From: Oscillospiraceae bacterium
GTDB lineage: Bacteria; Bacillota; Clostridia; Oscillospirales; Acutalibacteraceae
Length of the DNA stretch: 14,300 bases
Reading direction: 5' to 3'
Assembly: GCA_022508865.1 (NCBI GenBank)
Contig: JAFLUK010000022.1
Location: 1-14,300 of the forward strand
Made by a program: the position numbers and the translations under genes. Under the pieces are notes generated by a model. That model saw only the letters and a program-made list of their open reading frames with translations. It was not told the DNA's origin and made no database searches. Shown piece after piece: positions 7,934 through 14,300 of this stretch; the stretch's first letter is position 1; each line of letters starts with the position of its first letter.

Positions 7934-7986
7934 AAAAACATACAACATATAACATATAGAAATATTAAAGAAAAGGAGAATGGAAA

Positions 7987-9171
7987 ATGTCAAAAGGTAG
8001 ATTTGGCAAGCATGGCGGTCAGTTTGTTCCTGAAATTTTGATGAATGCCATTATAGAGCTGGAAGATGCCTACAACAAATATAAGAATGATCTTGATTTC
8101 GTTGCTGAACTCGATACATTAATGAAGGAATACGCAGGCAGACCCTCTCTTCTCTACTATGCAGAGAAGATGACAAAGGACTTAGGCGGGGCAAAAATAT
8201 ATCTTAAAAGAGAGGATTTGAACCACACAGGCTCACATAAGCTGAACAACGTGCTGGGTCAGGTACTCCTTGCCAAGAAAATGGGAAAAACAAGAGTTAT
8301 TGCAGAAACAGGAGCAGGACAACACGGTGTTGCAACAGCTACTGCGGCAGCACTTATGGGTATGGAATGTGAAATCTTTATGGGTAAAGAAGACACAGAA
8401 CGTCAGGCTCTTAATGTTTTCAGAATGAAACTGCTGGGTGCAAAGGTTCACGAGGTAATCAGCGGTACAAAAACACTGAAGGATGCCGTAAACGAGACTT
8501 TTCGTGAATGGACAAGCCGCATTGAGGACACCCACTATGTTTTAGGCTCTGTAATGGGTCCCCACCCCTTCCCTACAATGGTCAGGGATTTTCAGAGCGT
8601 TATCAGCAAGGAAATCAAATCACAGATAATGGAAAAGGAAGGCAGACTGCCCGATGTAGTTATGGCTTGCGTTGGCGGCGGCAGTAATGCAATAGGTGCT
8701 TTCTATGAGTTTATTCCCCACAAAGAAGTAAAGCTCATTGGTTGTGAGGCCGCAGGACTTGGCGCTGATACAGACAAAACAGCGGCTACAATCACCGTTG
8801 GTAAGGATGGTATTTTCCACGGTATGCACAGCTATTTCTGTCAGGACCAATACGGACAGATTGCTCCTGTTTATTCAATTTCTGCAGGACTTGATTACCC
8901 CGGAGTTGGTCCGGAGCACGCAAATCTTTACGACATAGGCAGAGCAGAATATGTAGCAATCACAGACGAAGAAGCAGTAAGCGCTTTTGAATATCTTTCT
9001 AAAACAGAGGGTATTATCCCTGCAATAGAGTCCTCACACGCAGTGGCTTATGCTCTGAAATTAGCGCCTACAATGGATAAGGATAAAATTATGGTTATTA
9101 ACCTTTCAGGCAGAGGCGACAAAGACGTTGCGGCAATTGCAAGATACAGAGGGGTGAATCTTTATGAGTAA
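7987..9171 (+). CDS. trpB: Tryptophan synthase beta chain
   Basis: TrpB condenses indole with serine in a pyridoxal-phosphate reaction to make tryptophan. The 394-residue product is a canonical TrpB1-type chain: FGKHGGQFVPE at the N-terminus, PLP lysine K85 in HTGSHKLNN, catalytic glutamate E107 in AETGAGQHG, the phosphate-binding loop GGGSNA (230-235), and SAGLDYPGVGPEH. A strong AAAGGAGAA lies upstream of the start. It is separated from trpC by 53 bases and overlaps trpA by 8 bases, which suggests coupled translation of the alpha2-beta2 partners. Confidence 0.97.
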   Translation: MSKGRFGKHGGQFVPEILMNAIIELEDAYNKYKNDLDFVAELDTLMKEYAGRPSLLYYAEKMTKDLGGAKIYLKREDLNHTGSHKLNNVLGQVLLAKKMGKTRVIAETGAGQHGVATATAAALMGMECEIFMGKEDTERQALNVFRMKLLGAKVHEVISGTKTLKDAVNETFREWTSRIEDTHYVLGSVMGPHPFPTMVRDFQSVISKEIKSQIMEKEGRLPDVVMACVGGGSNAIGAFYEFIPHKEVKLIGCEAAGLGADTDKTAATITVGKDGIFHGMHSYFCQDQYGQIAPVYSISAGLDYPGVGPEHANLYDIGRAEYVAITDEEAVSAFEYLSKTEGIIPAIESSHAVAYALKLAPTMDKDKIMVINLSGRGDKDVAAIARYRGVNLYE

Positions 9172-9940
9172 AATTACAGACGCATTTAAAAACGGCAAAG
9201 CCTTTATACCCTTTATTACAGCAGGCGACCCAAGTCTTGATGTTACAGAACAGCTTATTCTTGAGATGGACAAAAGCGGCGCTGATATAATAGAAGTGGG
9301 AATTCCGTTTTCCGACCCTGTTGCAGAGGGTATTGTAATTCAGGAAGCAGATTTAAGGGCACTTTCAGCAGGGACAACTACAGACAAAATTTTTAATATG
9401 CTGAAAAATATCAAAGACAAGGTTAATTGCGCCCTTGCTATAATGACCTACATAAATCCCATATATGCCTACGGAAGTGAAAAGTTCCTTTCCAATTGTA
9501 ATGAATGTGGTGTAAGTGCAGTTATTGTTCCTGACATTCCTTTTGAAGAAAAAGAGGTTTTAAAGCCTGCTTGTGACAAATACGGAGTTGAATTTGTATC
9601 CTTTGTCGCACCCACAAGCCACGATAGAATAAAGATGATAGCCAAAGGAGCACATGGCTTTGTTTACTGTGTTTCTTCCCTTGGAGTAACAGGAGTAAGA
9701 GAAGAAATAAGAACAGACATCAGTGAAATGATTGACCTTGTTAAGAGTGTAAAGGATATTCCCTGTGCTATCGGCTTTGGTATTTCCACACCTGAACAAG
9801 CACAGGAAATGGCACGCTACGCTGACGGTATAATTGTAGGCTCGGCAATTGTAAAAATTTGCGCCAAATACGGCAAGGACTGTGTTCCACACGTTGCAGA
9901 ATATGTTAAATCAATGAAGGATGCAATCTCCTCAATGTGA
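9164..9940 (+). CDS. trpA: Tryptophan synthase alpha chain
   Basis: TrpA cleaves indole-3-glycerol phosphate and channels indole to TrpB. The 258-residue TIM-barrel product shows the catalytic glutamate E44 (Glu49 in E. coli numbering) in EVGIPFSDP, Y168 (Tyr175) before SSLGVTG (171-177), and the phosphate-site motifs GFGIS (204-208) and GSAIVK (226-231). The loop after FSDP reads VAEGIVIQ, so the residue equivalent to catalytic Asp60 is glutamate (E55) and the usual Pro-Thr is Ile-Val. I believe AEG occurs in other Firmicutes, but the following isoleucine seems less usual. It is the last gene of the operon, overlaps trpB, and is followed by a terminator. Confidence 0.95.
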   Translation: MSKITDAFKNGKAFIPFITAGDPSLDVTEQLILEMDKSGADIIEVGIPFSDPVAEGIVIQEADLRALSAGTTTDKIFNMLKNIKDKVNCALAIMTYINPIYAYGSEKFLSNCNECGVSAVIVPDIPFEEKEVLKPACDKYGVEFVSFVAPTSHDRIKMIAKGAHGFVYCVSSLGVTGVREEIRTDISEMIDLVKSVKDIPCAIGFGISTPEQAQEMARYADGIIVGSAIVKICAKYGKDCVPHVAEYVKSMKDAISSM

Positions 9941-9972
9941 TTATTTTGGATATAGTAAAACCATAAATCAAA

Positions 9973-10010
9973 ACCCCTCTACACTTTTAAGTGTAAAGGG
10001 GTAAATTTAT
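9973..10010 (+). terminator. trp operon terminator, possibly bidirectional
   Basis: A 13-pair hairpin with one mismatch (ACCCCT 9973-9978 with AGGGGT 9997-10002, then 9980-9985 with 9990-9995) lies 32 bases after trpA and is followed by AAATTTATTTTTATT. On the minus strand GGGG runs into TTTTGATTT, so it can also end the convergent secreted-protein gene. Confidence 0.85.
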
Positions 10011-10025
10011 TTTTATTAAAATAGC

Positions 10026-11240
10026 TTATTTAACTTTCACTGTAAAATTCTTAAAGGCGCTGTTAAATTTAACCTTATTTACTGTTTTTGTTCCATAAAC
10101 TCTAAATTGATTTTTTCCTTTTTTCACAGTAACCTTATAATTTGTTTTTGAAAGATTTTTTACATTCTTCCATTTAGAGCCAACCTTTTTCTGCAAAACA
10201 TACATTTTTGCACCCTTTGATTTACTCCATGACAAAGATGCTGTCTTTCCTTTAATCTTCCAACTGGCTTTTGCAATTTTGCCCGGATTTATTTTAAATG
10301 ATTTTGTAATGCTTCCCAAAGCACCGTTTGCACCATGGAGCGTTATTGTTGCCATACCCACATTTTTGTTGTTTTTGTAGGAAACAGTATATGGAACGTT
10401 GTCGTAGCCGGACTTCACAACTAAACCTGTTTGCTTAATATTTTTTCCTGTGTATTCTTTATTTTTAATGCCTGTAACAGTTGAAACAAAAGGAAGCAAA
10501 AGTCTGTTGTTAATATTATACTCATAACCATAAGCGTCTATTACTATACCATTAAGGTATGAACCGTTTTCATCAGGAATAACAACTATAAACTTTCCTT
10601 TTTCGTCCGGTGTATAATCGGTAGTCCATATAGAGCTTGGATGTATTTCACTGTGATTACTAACATCTAATTTAACCACCGAAACAGGATCAACACCATC
10701 AATTTTCAACTCAACACTTTTTCCTCCGTTAATAGCTTTGGAAAGAGAAAGAGAAAAATATTTTGTGTTTTTCTTTATCTGTCCGATATAAAGGAAAAAC
10801 TCATCTCCCTTGTTATATGTGCTTTTCACCTTAATATAATAGATTCCTTTTGCAAGGGTTCCATAAAGATTTCTTTCGTTATTTTCTGTTTCCTTTAATT
10901 CAACCTCATTAATTAGGTTAGGATCTCTATATACATTAAAATACTCATCAAAGCTCCATCCATAATCGGAAATATTCCTAAAGCCATAGGTAATCATAAC
11001 ATCGGCATCATTTTCAAGTGTAAAAGAATATACTTCGTCAAGACCTTCGCTGAATTCTTTTTTCACCTGGCAAATACCCTGATTCATACTGTCCACATAT
11101 GCAGTTCTGCTTTTATATACAGGAACTGTTCCAACGTCATTTGCAGATGTTGCCGAAACAGAAACGATACCGCAAGTTACAACACTCATTGCTATACATA
11201 AAGCAAGAAATACAGATGTGATTTTTCTTCTAAAATTCAT
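10026..11240 (-). CDS. Secreted multidomain beta-sandwich protein with Fn3-like C-terminus
   Basis: A 404-residue exported protein. Residues 1-30 are a Sec signal peptide: basic MNFRRK, a hydrophobic core, and likely cleavage after VSA30. Residues about 65-155 (YSFTLENDADVMI through LAKGIYYIKVKS to FFLYIG) look like a pre-peptidase C-terminal (PPC)-type beta-sandwich. Residues 255-320 (KEYTGKNIKQTGLVVK through YKNNKNVGMATITLHG to SFKINP) match an Ig-like repeat common in Clostridia surface proteins. Residues 321-404 are a lysine-rich fibronectin III-like module. I see no sortase LPxTG motif, membrane anchor or catalytic domain, so it is probably released or held by the basic C-terminus. The start at 11240 is fixed by GGAGGG (11247-11252) and a good promoter. 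The ligand is unknown. Confidence 0.85.
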   Translation of the reverse strand: MNFRRKITSVFLALCIAMSVVTCGIVSVSATSANDVGTVPVYKSRTAYVDSMNQGICQVKKEFSEGLDEVYSFTLENDADVMITYGFRNISDYGWSFDEYFNVYRDPNLINEVELKETENNERNLYGTLAKGIYYIKVKSTYNKGDEFFLYIGQIKKNTKYFSLSLSKAINGGKSVELKIDGVDPVSVVKLDVSNHSEIHPSSIWTTDYTPDEKGKFIVVIPDENGSYLNGIVIDAYGYEYNINNRLLLPFVSTVTGIKNKEYTGKNIKQTGLVVKSGYDNVPYTVSYKNNKNVGMATITLHGANGALGSITKSFKINPGKIAKASWKIKGKTASLSWSKSKGAKMYVLQKKVGSKWKNVKNLSKTNYKVTVKKGKNQFRVYGTKTVNKVKFNSAFKNFTVKVK

Positions 11241-11349
11241 AACAAACCCTCCATAAGTTTAATTTTTACCAAACTCCTATTAAACAACAAGGAGATTAGT
11301 AGTAACAACCAACAATCAATTTATGTAAATATTGTTAATCTTGTATTTC

Positions 11350-11378
11350 ATTATATCATAGAAAGTTTATTAATTCAA
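11350..11378 (-). promoter_or_regulatory. Promoter of the secreted-protein gene
   Basis: On the minus strand TTGAAT (11373-11378), a 17-base spacer and TATAAT (11350-11355) give a near-consensus promoter. It begins only 3 bases beyond the glucokinase terminator tract. The untranslated leader would be about 100 bases long; I see no riboswitch in it. Confidence 0.75.
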
Positions 11379-11380
11379 GT

Positions 11381-11416
11381 TAAAAACACCGACTGAAAGC
11401 AAAATTCAGTCGGTGT
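11381..11416 (-). terminator. Terminator of the ROK glucokinase gene
   Basis: A perfect 12-bp stem (11386-11397 with 11405-11416) and a seven-base loop are followed on the minus strand by TTTTTA. It separates the glucokinase unit from the secreted-protein unit. Confidence 0.9.
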
Positions 11417-11438
11417 AATTTTATATTCTGTTTAATTA

Positions 11439-12395
11439 TTACTTCAGGAAAGCTGCACCGATAATACCGGCATCGTTGCCAAGTGTTGCAGTACAGATAA
11501 CCGTCTGCTTGTCGTTGTGTTTTGTAATTCTTTCCTGCTCAACAATTGCTCTTACAGGAGCAAGGAGGGTTTCTCCCTGTCTGCAAACGCCGCCGCCAAC
11601 ACAGAGAATATCAGGCTGGAAAATGTTGATTACGTTTACTATACCAGTTGCAAGGTAGCTTACATACTTGTCTACAACAGCCTTACCTGTTGCGTCACCT
11701 GCAAGCATTGCATCAAATGGTGTTTTGCCGTTTACGTTGTTAAGGTCGCCGTCAACAGCCTTTAGCATATAAGAAAATTCAGCTTTTTCGTTTCTGATAG
11801 CTTCCTTTGTCATATTAATAAGCGCTGTAGCAGATGCATATGATTCCCAACATCCTTTACGACCGCAGCCGCATTCCTTACCATCCTTTACAATAACCAT
11901 ATGACCAAGCTCTGCGCCTGCAAAGTTACTGCCGCTGTACAGCTGGCCTTCAATGATAATACCGCCGCCAACACCTGTGCCAAGTGTAATTGCAACTGCA
12001 TTTCTACAGCCCTTTGCAGAGCCTGCCAGATATTCGCCCCAAGCAGCTGCGTTGGCGTCATTCTCAATTTTAACGGCCTTGTTAAGACGCTCTTCCATCA
12101 TTTTGCTTACTTCCCAATTCTGGAAAAGCAGGTTTGGAGAGGTTTCTACAATTTTAGTTTCGGGATTAACTGCGCCTGGAACACCGATTCCTATTTGTGA
12201 AATATCCTCCATTTTCAACTTTGCCTTTTTTATAGCTTCCTTGGTAACCTGGGCCATTGAGTCACAAATATCACTCTCCGGTCTCGGAATGGCAGTTTTG
12301 CATTCTGCTCTTGCTATAATATTATAGTCCTTGTCCACAACACCTGCAACAATATTTGTACCGCCAAGGTCTATACCTACCTTATATTTGCTCAT
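11439..12395 (-). CDS. ROK-family glucokinase
   Basis: A 318-residue sugar kinase of the ROK family, most likely a glucokinase that makes glucose 6-phosphate from glucose and ATP. Visible motifs are the N-terminal phosphate loop DLGGTN (9-14), ENDAN (111-115, catalytic D113), GTGVGGG (139-145), the ELGHM histidine (H165), and the zinc site CGCGRKGCWE (C175, C177, C182). There is no N-terminal helix-turn-helix, so it is an enzyme and not a ROK repressor. The start at 12395 is chosen because AAAGGAGG lies 8 bases upstream; the in-frame ATG at 12422 has no ribosome binding site and lies about 9 bases from the predicted transcription start. Related ROK kinases for fructose or N-acetylmannosamine cannot be excluded from sequence alone. 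Confidence 0.9.
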   Translation of the reverse strand: MSKYKVGIDLGGTNIVAGVVDKDYNIIARAECKTAIPRPESDICDSMAQVTKEAIKKAKLKMEDISQIGIGVPGAVNPETKIVETSPNLLFQNWEVSKMMEERLNKAVKIENDANAAAWGEYLAGSAKGCRNAVAITLGTGVGGGIIIEGQLYSGSNFAGAELGHMVIVKDGKECGCGRKGCWESYASATALINMTKEAIRNEKAEFSYMLKAVDGDLNNVNGKTPFDAMLAGDATGKAVVDKYVSYLATGIVNVINIFQPDILCVGGGVCRQGETLLAPVRAIVEQERITKHNDKQTVICTATLGNDAGIIGAAFLK

Positions 12396-12437
12396 CTTAA
12401 AAACCTCCTTTAGAATCCGCAAAAATACTCTGTAAAA

Positions 12438-12466
12438 ATTATAACATCAATACCCTTTCTTTTCAA
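12438..12466 (-). promoter_or_regulatory. Promoter of the ROK glucokinase gene
   Basis: On the minus strand TTGAAA (12461-12466), a 17-base spacer and TATAAT (12438-12443). Transcription would begin near 12431. I see no catabolite-response element, but I looked only by eye. Confidence 0.75.
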
Positions 12467-12552
12467 TATTTACTATCATTATTATTACAAATTTATGCAG
12501 TTTATTTTATGATTTATAAAAATAATCACCGCAAAAATTAAAAATGGCGATA

Positions 12553-12602
12553 GAGTATATAGGAGAATTCGAGAGATTAAAGGAGATTTAAAGAGATTAG
12601 TC
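12553..12602. repeat. Five 10-bp-phased GAG repeats upstream of the rplM promoter
   Basis: Five decamers starting at 12553, 12563, 12573, 12583 and 12593 each begin with GAG followed by A/T-rich bases: GAGTATATAG, GAGAATTCGA, GAGATTAAAG, GAGATTTAAA, GAGATTAGTC. The last ends 30 bases before the -35. The helical period puts the A/T segments on one DNA face, which suggests curvature or cooperative protein binding. It occupies the middle of the 308-base gap 12396-12703, which otherwise holds the two promoters. Confidence 0.6.
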
Positions 12603-12632
12603 AGTGATAAATTAAAATTATTCAAAAAAGTG

Positions 12633-12661
12633 TTGACAAACCTTCCCAAAGGTGATAGAAT
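12633..12661 (+). promoter_or_regulatory. rplM-rpsI promoter
   Basis: TTGACA (12633-12638), a 17-base spacer and TAGAAT (12656-12661). Transcription would start near 12668, giving a leader of only about 36 bases before the rplM ATG. Confidence 0.85.
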
Positions 12662-12703
12662 CTACCTTGCGACTAGGAAAGAAAAGACAAGGAGGAAATT
12701 ATT

Positions 12704-13132
12704 ATGTCAACTTATATGGCTAAAAAAGGCGAAGTTGAACGCAAGTGGTATGTAATTGACGCCAAGGGCAAAACTCTTGGTAAGGTTGCAACTGAAGCTG
12801 CTACTCTGTTAAGAGGCAAGCACAAGGTAACATTTACACCACACGTAGATTGCGGCGACCACGTAATTATTGTAAACTGTAAGGATGTTGTTCTCACAGG
12901 CAACAAGCTTACACAGAAGAAATGGTACAGACACACAGGCTATATCGGCCACTTAAAAGAAACACGTTATGACACTCTGATGGCTACTCGTCCTGAAAAG
13001 GCAATGGAGCTTGCTGTTAAGGGTATGATTCCTGACAACACTCTCGGCAGAGCACAGTTACTCAGATTAAGATTATTTGCAGGCGCAGAGCACAACCACG
13101 AAGCTCAAAAGCCGGAAGCATATGAAATTTAA
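12704..13132 (+). CDS. rplM: 50S ribosomal protein L13
   Basis: L13 is an early-assembling protein of the large ribosomal subunit that binds 23S rRNA. The 142-residue product aligns by eye over its whole length with bacterial L13: the opening STYMAKKGEVERKWYVIDA, then GKTLGKVATEAATLLRGKHK, the central DHVIIVNCKDVVLTGNKL, KKWYRHTGYIGHLKE, and the C-terminal PDNTLGRAQLLRLRLFAGAEHNHEAQKP. The start is fixed by AAGGAGG (12689-12695). It is followed after 17 bases by rpsI, the usual arrangement, so the two are cotranscribed. Confidence 0.97.
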   Translation: MSTYMAKKGEVERKWYVIDAKGKTLGKVATEAATLLRGKHKVTFTPHVDCGDHVIIVNCKDVVLTGNKLTQKKWYRHTGYIGHLKETRYDTLMATRPEKAMELAVKGMIPDNTLGRAQLLRLRLFAGAEHNHEAQKPEAYEI

Positions 13133-13149
13133 GGAAGGAGGCTATTATA

Positions 13150-13551
13150 ATGTACGATAAGACACCATTTTTCTATGGCACAGGTAGAAGAAAATCTTCA
13201 GTTGCTCGTGTTAGACTTTATCAGGGCACAGGCAAGATTACAATTAACGACAGAGATATTGATGAATATTTCGGTCTTGATACACTCAAGCTCATCGTTC
13301 GTCAGCCTCTTGAACTTACAGAGACAGGCGAAAAGTTTGACATCGTTTGCAGAGTTGCAGGCGGCGGCGTTACAGGTCAGGCCGGTGCAATCCGTCACGG
13401 TATCTCCCGTGCACTTCTTCAGTATGACAGTGAAAACCTCAGACCCGCTCTTAAGAAGGCAGGCTTCTTAACTCGTGACCCACGTATGAAGGAAAGAAAG
13501 AAGTACGGTCTCAAGGCTGCTCGTCGTGCACCACAGTTCTCAAAGAGATAA
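13150..13551 (+). CDS. rpsI: 30S ribosomal protein S9
   Basis: S9 is a small-subunit head protein whose C-terminal tail reaches the P-site tRNA. The 133-residue product has the hallmark GTGRRKSSVARVRL near the N-terminus, the GGGVTGQAGAIRHGISRAL core, and the basic tail LTRDPRMKERKKYGLKAARRAPQFSKR ending in the invariant SKR. AAGGAGG lies upstream of the start. It is the last gene of the rplM-rpsI unit. Confidence 0.98.
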   Translation: MYDKTPFFYGTGRRKSSVARVRLYQGTGKITINDRDIDEYFGLDTLKLIVRQPLELTETGEKFDIVCRVAGGGVTGQAGAIRHGISRALLQYDSENLRPALKKAGFLTRDPRMKERKKYGLKAARRAPQFSKR

Positions 13552-13573
13552 TCAATATATTATCTATACACAA

Positions 13574-13600
13574 AGCCTCCGATTTATTCGGAGGTTTTTT
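13574..13600 (+). terminator. rplM-rpsI terminator
   Basis: The stem CCTCCGA (13576-13582) with TCGGAGG (13588-13594) and a five-base loop is followed directly by TTTTTT. It lies 24 bases after rpsI. Confidence 0.93.
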
Positions 13601-13642
13601 ATTTCTCATTTTGGTTTTTTCAAATATTAACAAAGAGCCAAC

Positions 13643-13682
13643 AAAACACCCTGAATGTTGTTTTTTACAGTCAGGGTGTTTT
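13643..13682. terminator. Second hairpin, terminator of the convergent small membrane gene
   Basis: A perfect 12-bp stem (13643-13654 with 13671-13682) closes a 16-base loop. It ends 18 bases from the stop of the minus-strand gene at 13700. On that strand GGTG runs into TTTTGTTGG, a modest T-tract, so it probably serves this gene and backs up the rpsI terminator. Confidence 0.7.
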
Positions 13683-13699
13683 ATACTGTATGGAAATTA

Positions 13700-14074
13700 T
13701 TAAGGTTTACGCATTCCGCATCCGCAGGTACCTACATAATTTTTGTGATATTTGCCACAAGCGGGACATTTCCACATATCATCTGTAACTTCCACTGCCC
13801 TTTTAGTTGCTGCAGAGGAAGCGGAATTTTTTGCAATTTCAGTTGTTTTCTCTATCAGTTCCCCAAATCCATAAACAATAAGACTGCCAATATACGAGGG
13901 AAACCAACCAAACAATAAAGTAAAGAAACCTTCAGCTATTAAGCCTCCACCGCCATGACTTTCTTTAACACCCATTGATATTAATACAATACCAATAATA
14001 ATTGAAGCCGCAACAGCTATCCAGAAAATTACACTTGCATACATTTTGATTCTTGTTCCAATTTCATCAAACAT
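13700..14074 (-). CDS. Small two-helix membrane protein with C-terminal zinc ribbon
   Basis: A 124-residue protein of unknown function. Two hydrophobic segments at about 12-34 and 45-70 are separated by a KESHGGGG turn. A soluble linker follows, then a four-cysteine zinc ribbon with CPAC (103-106) and CGCG (117-120), giving C103, C106, C117 and C119. The ribbon is probably cytoplasmic. The start at 14074 is favoured over the in-frame ATG at 14095 because AAAGGAG lies between the two, correctly spaced for 14074. Its promoter contains paired operator-like repeats and it is divergent from an HTH regulator, so it is probably that regulator's target. Zinc-ribbon membrane proteins of this size are common in Firmicutes but mostly unstudied. 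Confidence 0.8.
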   Translation of the reverse strand: MFDEIGTRIKMYASVIFWIAVAASIIIGIVLISMGVKESHGGGGLIAEGFFTLLFGWFPSYIGSLIVYGFGELIEKTTEIAKNSASSAATKRAVEVTDDMWKCPACGKYHKNYVGTCGCGMRKP

Positions 14075-14106
14075 AAAAATTTCTCCTTTTGTCAAAAAAT
14101 ATATTA

Positions 14107-14150
14107 TTACCCGAATGCGGGCAATAATATTATAGCCCGATAATGGGTAA
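14107..14150. promoter_or_regulatory. Paired inverted 21-bp operator-like repeats
   Basis: Copy A (14107-14127) and copy B (14130-14150, read on the minus strand) share TTACCC-N5-CGGGC-N-ATAA and are separated by TA, making a 44-bp near-palindrome. Each copy has its own rough CCC/GGG dyad. Copy B fills the spacer of the leftward promoter and copy A covers its start region, as expected for a repressor site. The adjacent HTH gene is the natural candidate for the binding protein. Confidence 0.75.
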
Positions 14151-14157
14151 TTGTCAA
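14129..14157 (-). promoter_or_regulatory. Promoter of the small zinc-ribbon membrane gene
   Basis: On the minus strand TTGACA (14152-14157), a 17-base spacer and TATAAT (14129-14134) form a full consensus promoter. Its strength fits a gene kept silent by a repressor bound at the overlapping repeats. Confidence 0.85.
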
Positions 14158-14179
14158 CACACGAACAATAAAATATACT
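14151..14179 (+). promoter_or_regulatory. Promoter of the HTH regulator gene
   Basis: TTGTCA (14151-14156), a 17-base spacer and TATACT (14174-14179). Its -35 occupies nearly the same bases as the -35 of the opposite promoter, so the two divergent promoters probably exclude each other and are controlled together. Confidence 0.65.
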
Positions 14180-14200
14180 TTAGTAAAAGGGTGTATTGCT

Positions 14201-14300
14201 ATGATTGTTTACGACAGATTGTGGGAGACTTTAAAAAGAAAAAATATTTCACAATATAAACTGATAAAAAACTATAATATCAGCACAGGTCAACTTGACA
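14201..14300 (+). CDS. Cro/CI-type HTH regulator, truncated by window edge
   Basis: The first 33 codons of a gene that runs off the right edge. The sequence MIVYDRLWETLKRKNISQYK and the following LIKNYNISTGQLD match the opening of small XRE (Cro/CI) helix-turn-helix proteins: helix 1 DRLWETLKRKN, helix 2 SQYKLIKNYN, and the start of the recognition helix at STGQLD. In such families the whole protein is often only 65-75 residues, which I cannot confirm here. AAAAGGG lies 9 bases upstream of the ATG. It is divergent from the small zinc-ribbon membrane gene, with operator-like repeats between them, so it probably regulates that gene and perhaps itself. Confidence 0.8.
   Translation, partial: MIVYDRLWETLKRKNISQYKLIKNYNISTGQLD

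Noticed and set aside
12544..12591. A 15-codon reading frame upstream of rplM.
   Set aside because: It has no ribosome binding site, lies before the promoter, and its sequence is explained by the 10-bp repeats.
12665..12692. A CCTTG/CAAGG hairpin covering part of the rplM ribosome binding site, as a possible L13 autoregulatory leader.
   Set aside because: The predicted transcription start near 12668 falls inside the 5' arm, so most of that arm would not be in the RNA. The stem is only 5 bp.
14107..14150. The 44-bp palindrome considered as a transcription terminator.
   Set aside because: It lies between two divergent promoters, has no T-tract suited to either strand, and only one half would be transcribed.

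Overview
The window is ordinary chromosome from a low-GC, Gram-positive-type anaerobe, most likely a Clostridia member of the Ruminococcaceae/Oscillospiraceae kind. The reasons are AT-rich DNA, strong AGGAGG-type ribosome binding sites, textbook TTGACA-N17-TATAAT promoters, a T-box leader on the trp operon, and an rplM-rpsI pair with its own promoter. I assign the lineage by inference only. I see no rRNA, tRNA, CRISPR array, insertion sequence or phage gene.

Layout. 54-839 (-): a membrane protein with an N-terminal zinc ribbon. 1112-2657 (+): a stand-alone nucleotidyltransferase-fold protein and a 76-residue membrane protein. 2704-3606 (-): an EamA/DMT transporter, convergent with the previous gene across a shared hairpin. 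3722-10002 (+): a complete transcription unit with promoter, tryptophan-specific T-box riboswitch, trpE-trpG-trpD-trpC-trpB-trpA and terminator. 10026-11240 (-): a secreted beta-sandwich/Fn3-like protein. 11439-12395 (-): a ROK-family glucokinase. 12633-13600 (+): promoter, rplM, rpsI and terminator. 13700-14074 (-): a two-helix membrane protein with a C-terminal zinc ribbon, divergent from a truncated Cro/CI-type helix-turn-helix regulator that begins at 14201 and runs off the window.

The trp genes encode every step from chorismate to tryptophan except phosphoribosylanthranilate isomerase. trpF is absent from its usual place between trpC and trpB, where only 53 bases lie. Expression should respond to uncharged tRNA-Trp through the T-box (specifier UGG at 3857-3859), and TrpE keeps the LLES feedback motif, so both expression and enzyme activity look tryptophan-controlled.

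The least ordinary structures are regulatory. A pair of inverted 21-bp operator-like repeats is built into the promoter between the small membrane protein and the HTH gene at the right edge. A 10-bp-phased run of GAG-beginning repeats lies just upstream of the rplM promoter. I find no convincing new multi-gene system; the right-edge regulator/membrane-protein pair is the best candidate, and most of it may lie outside the window.
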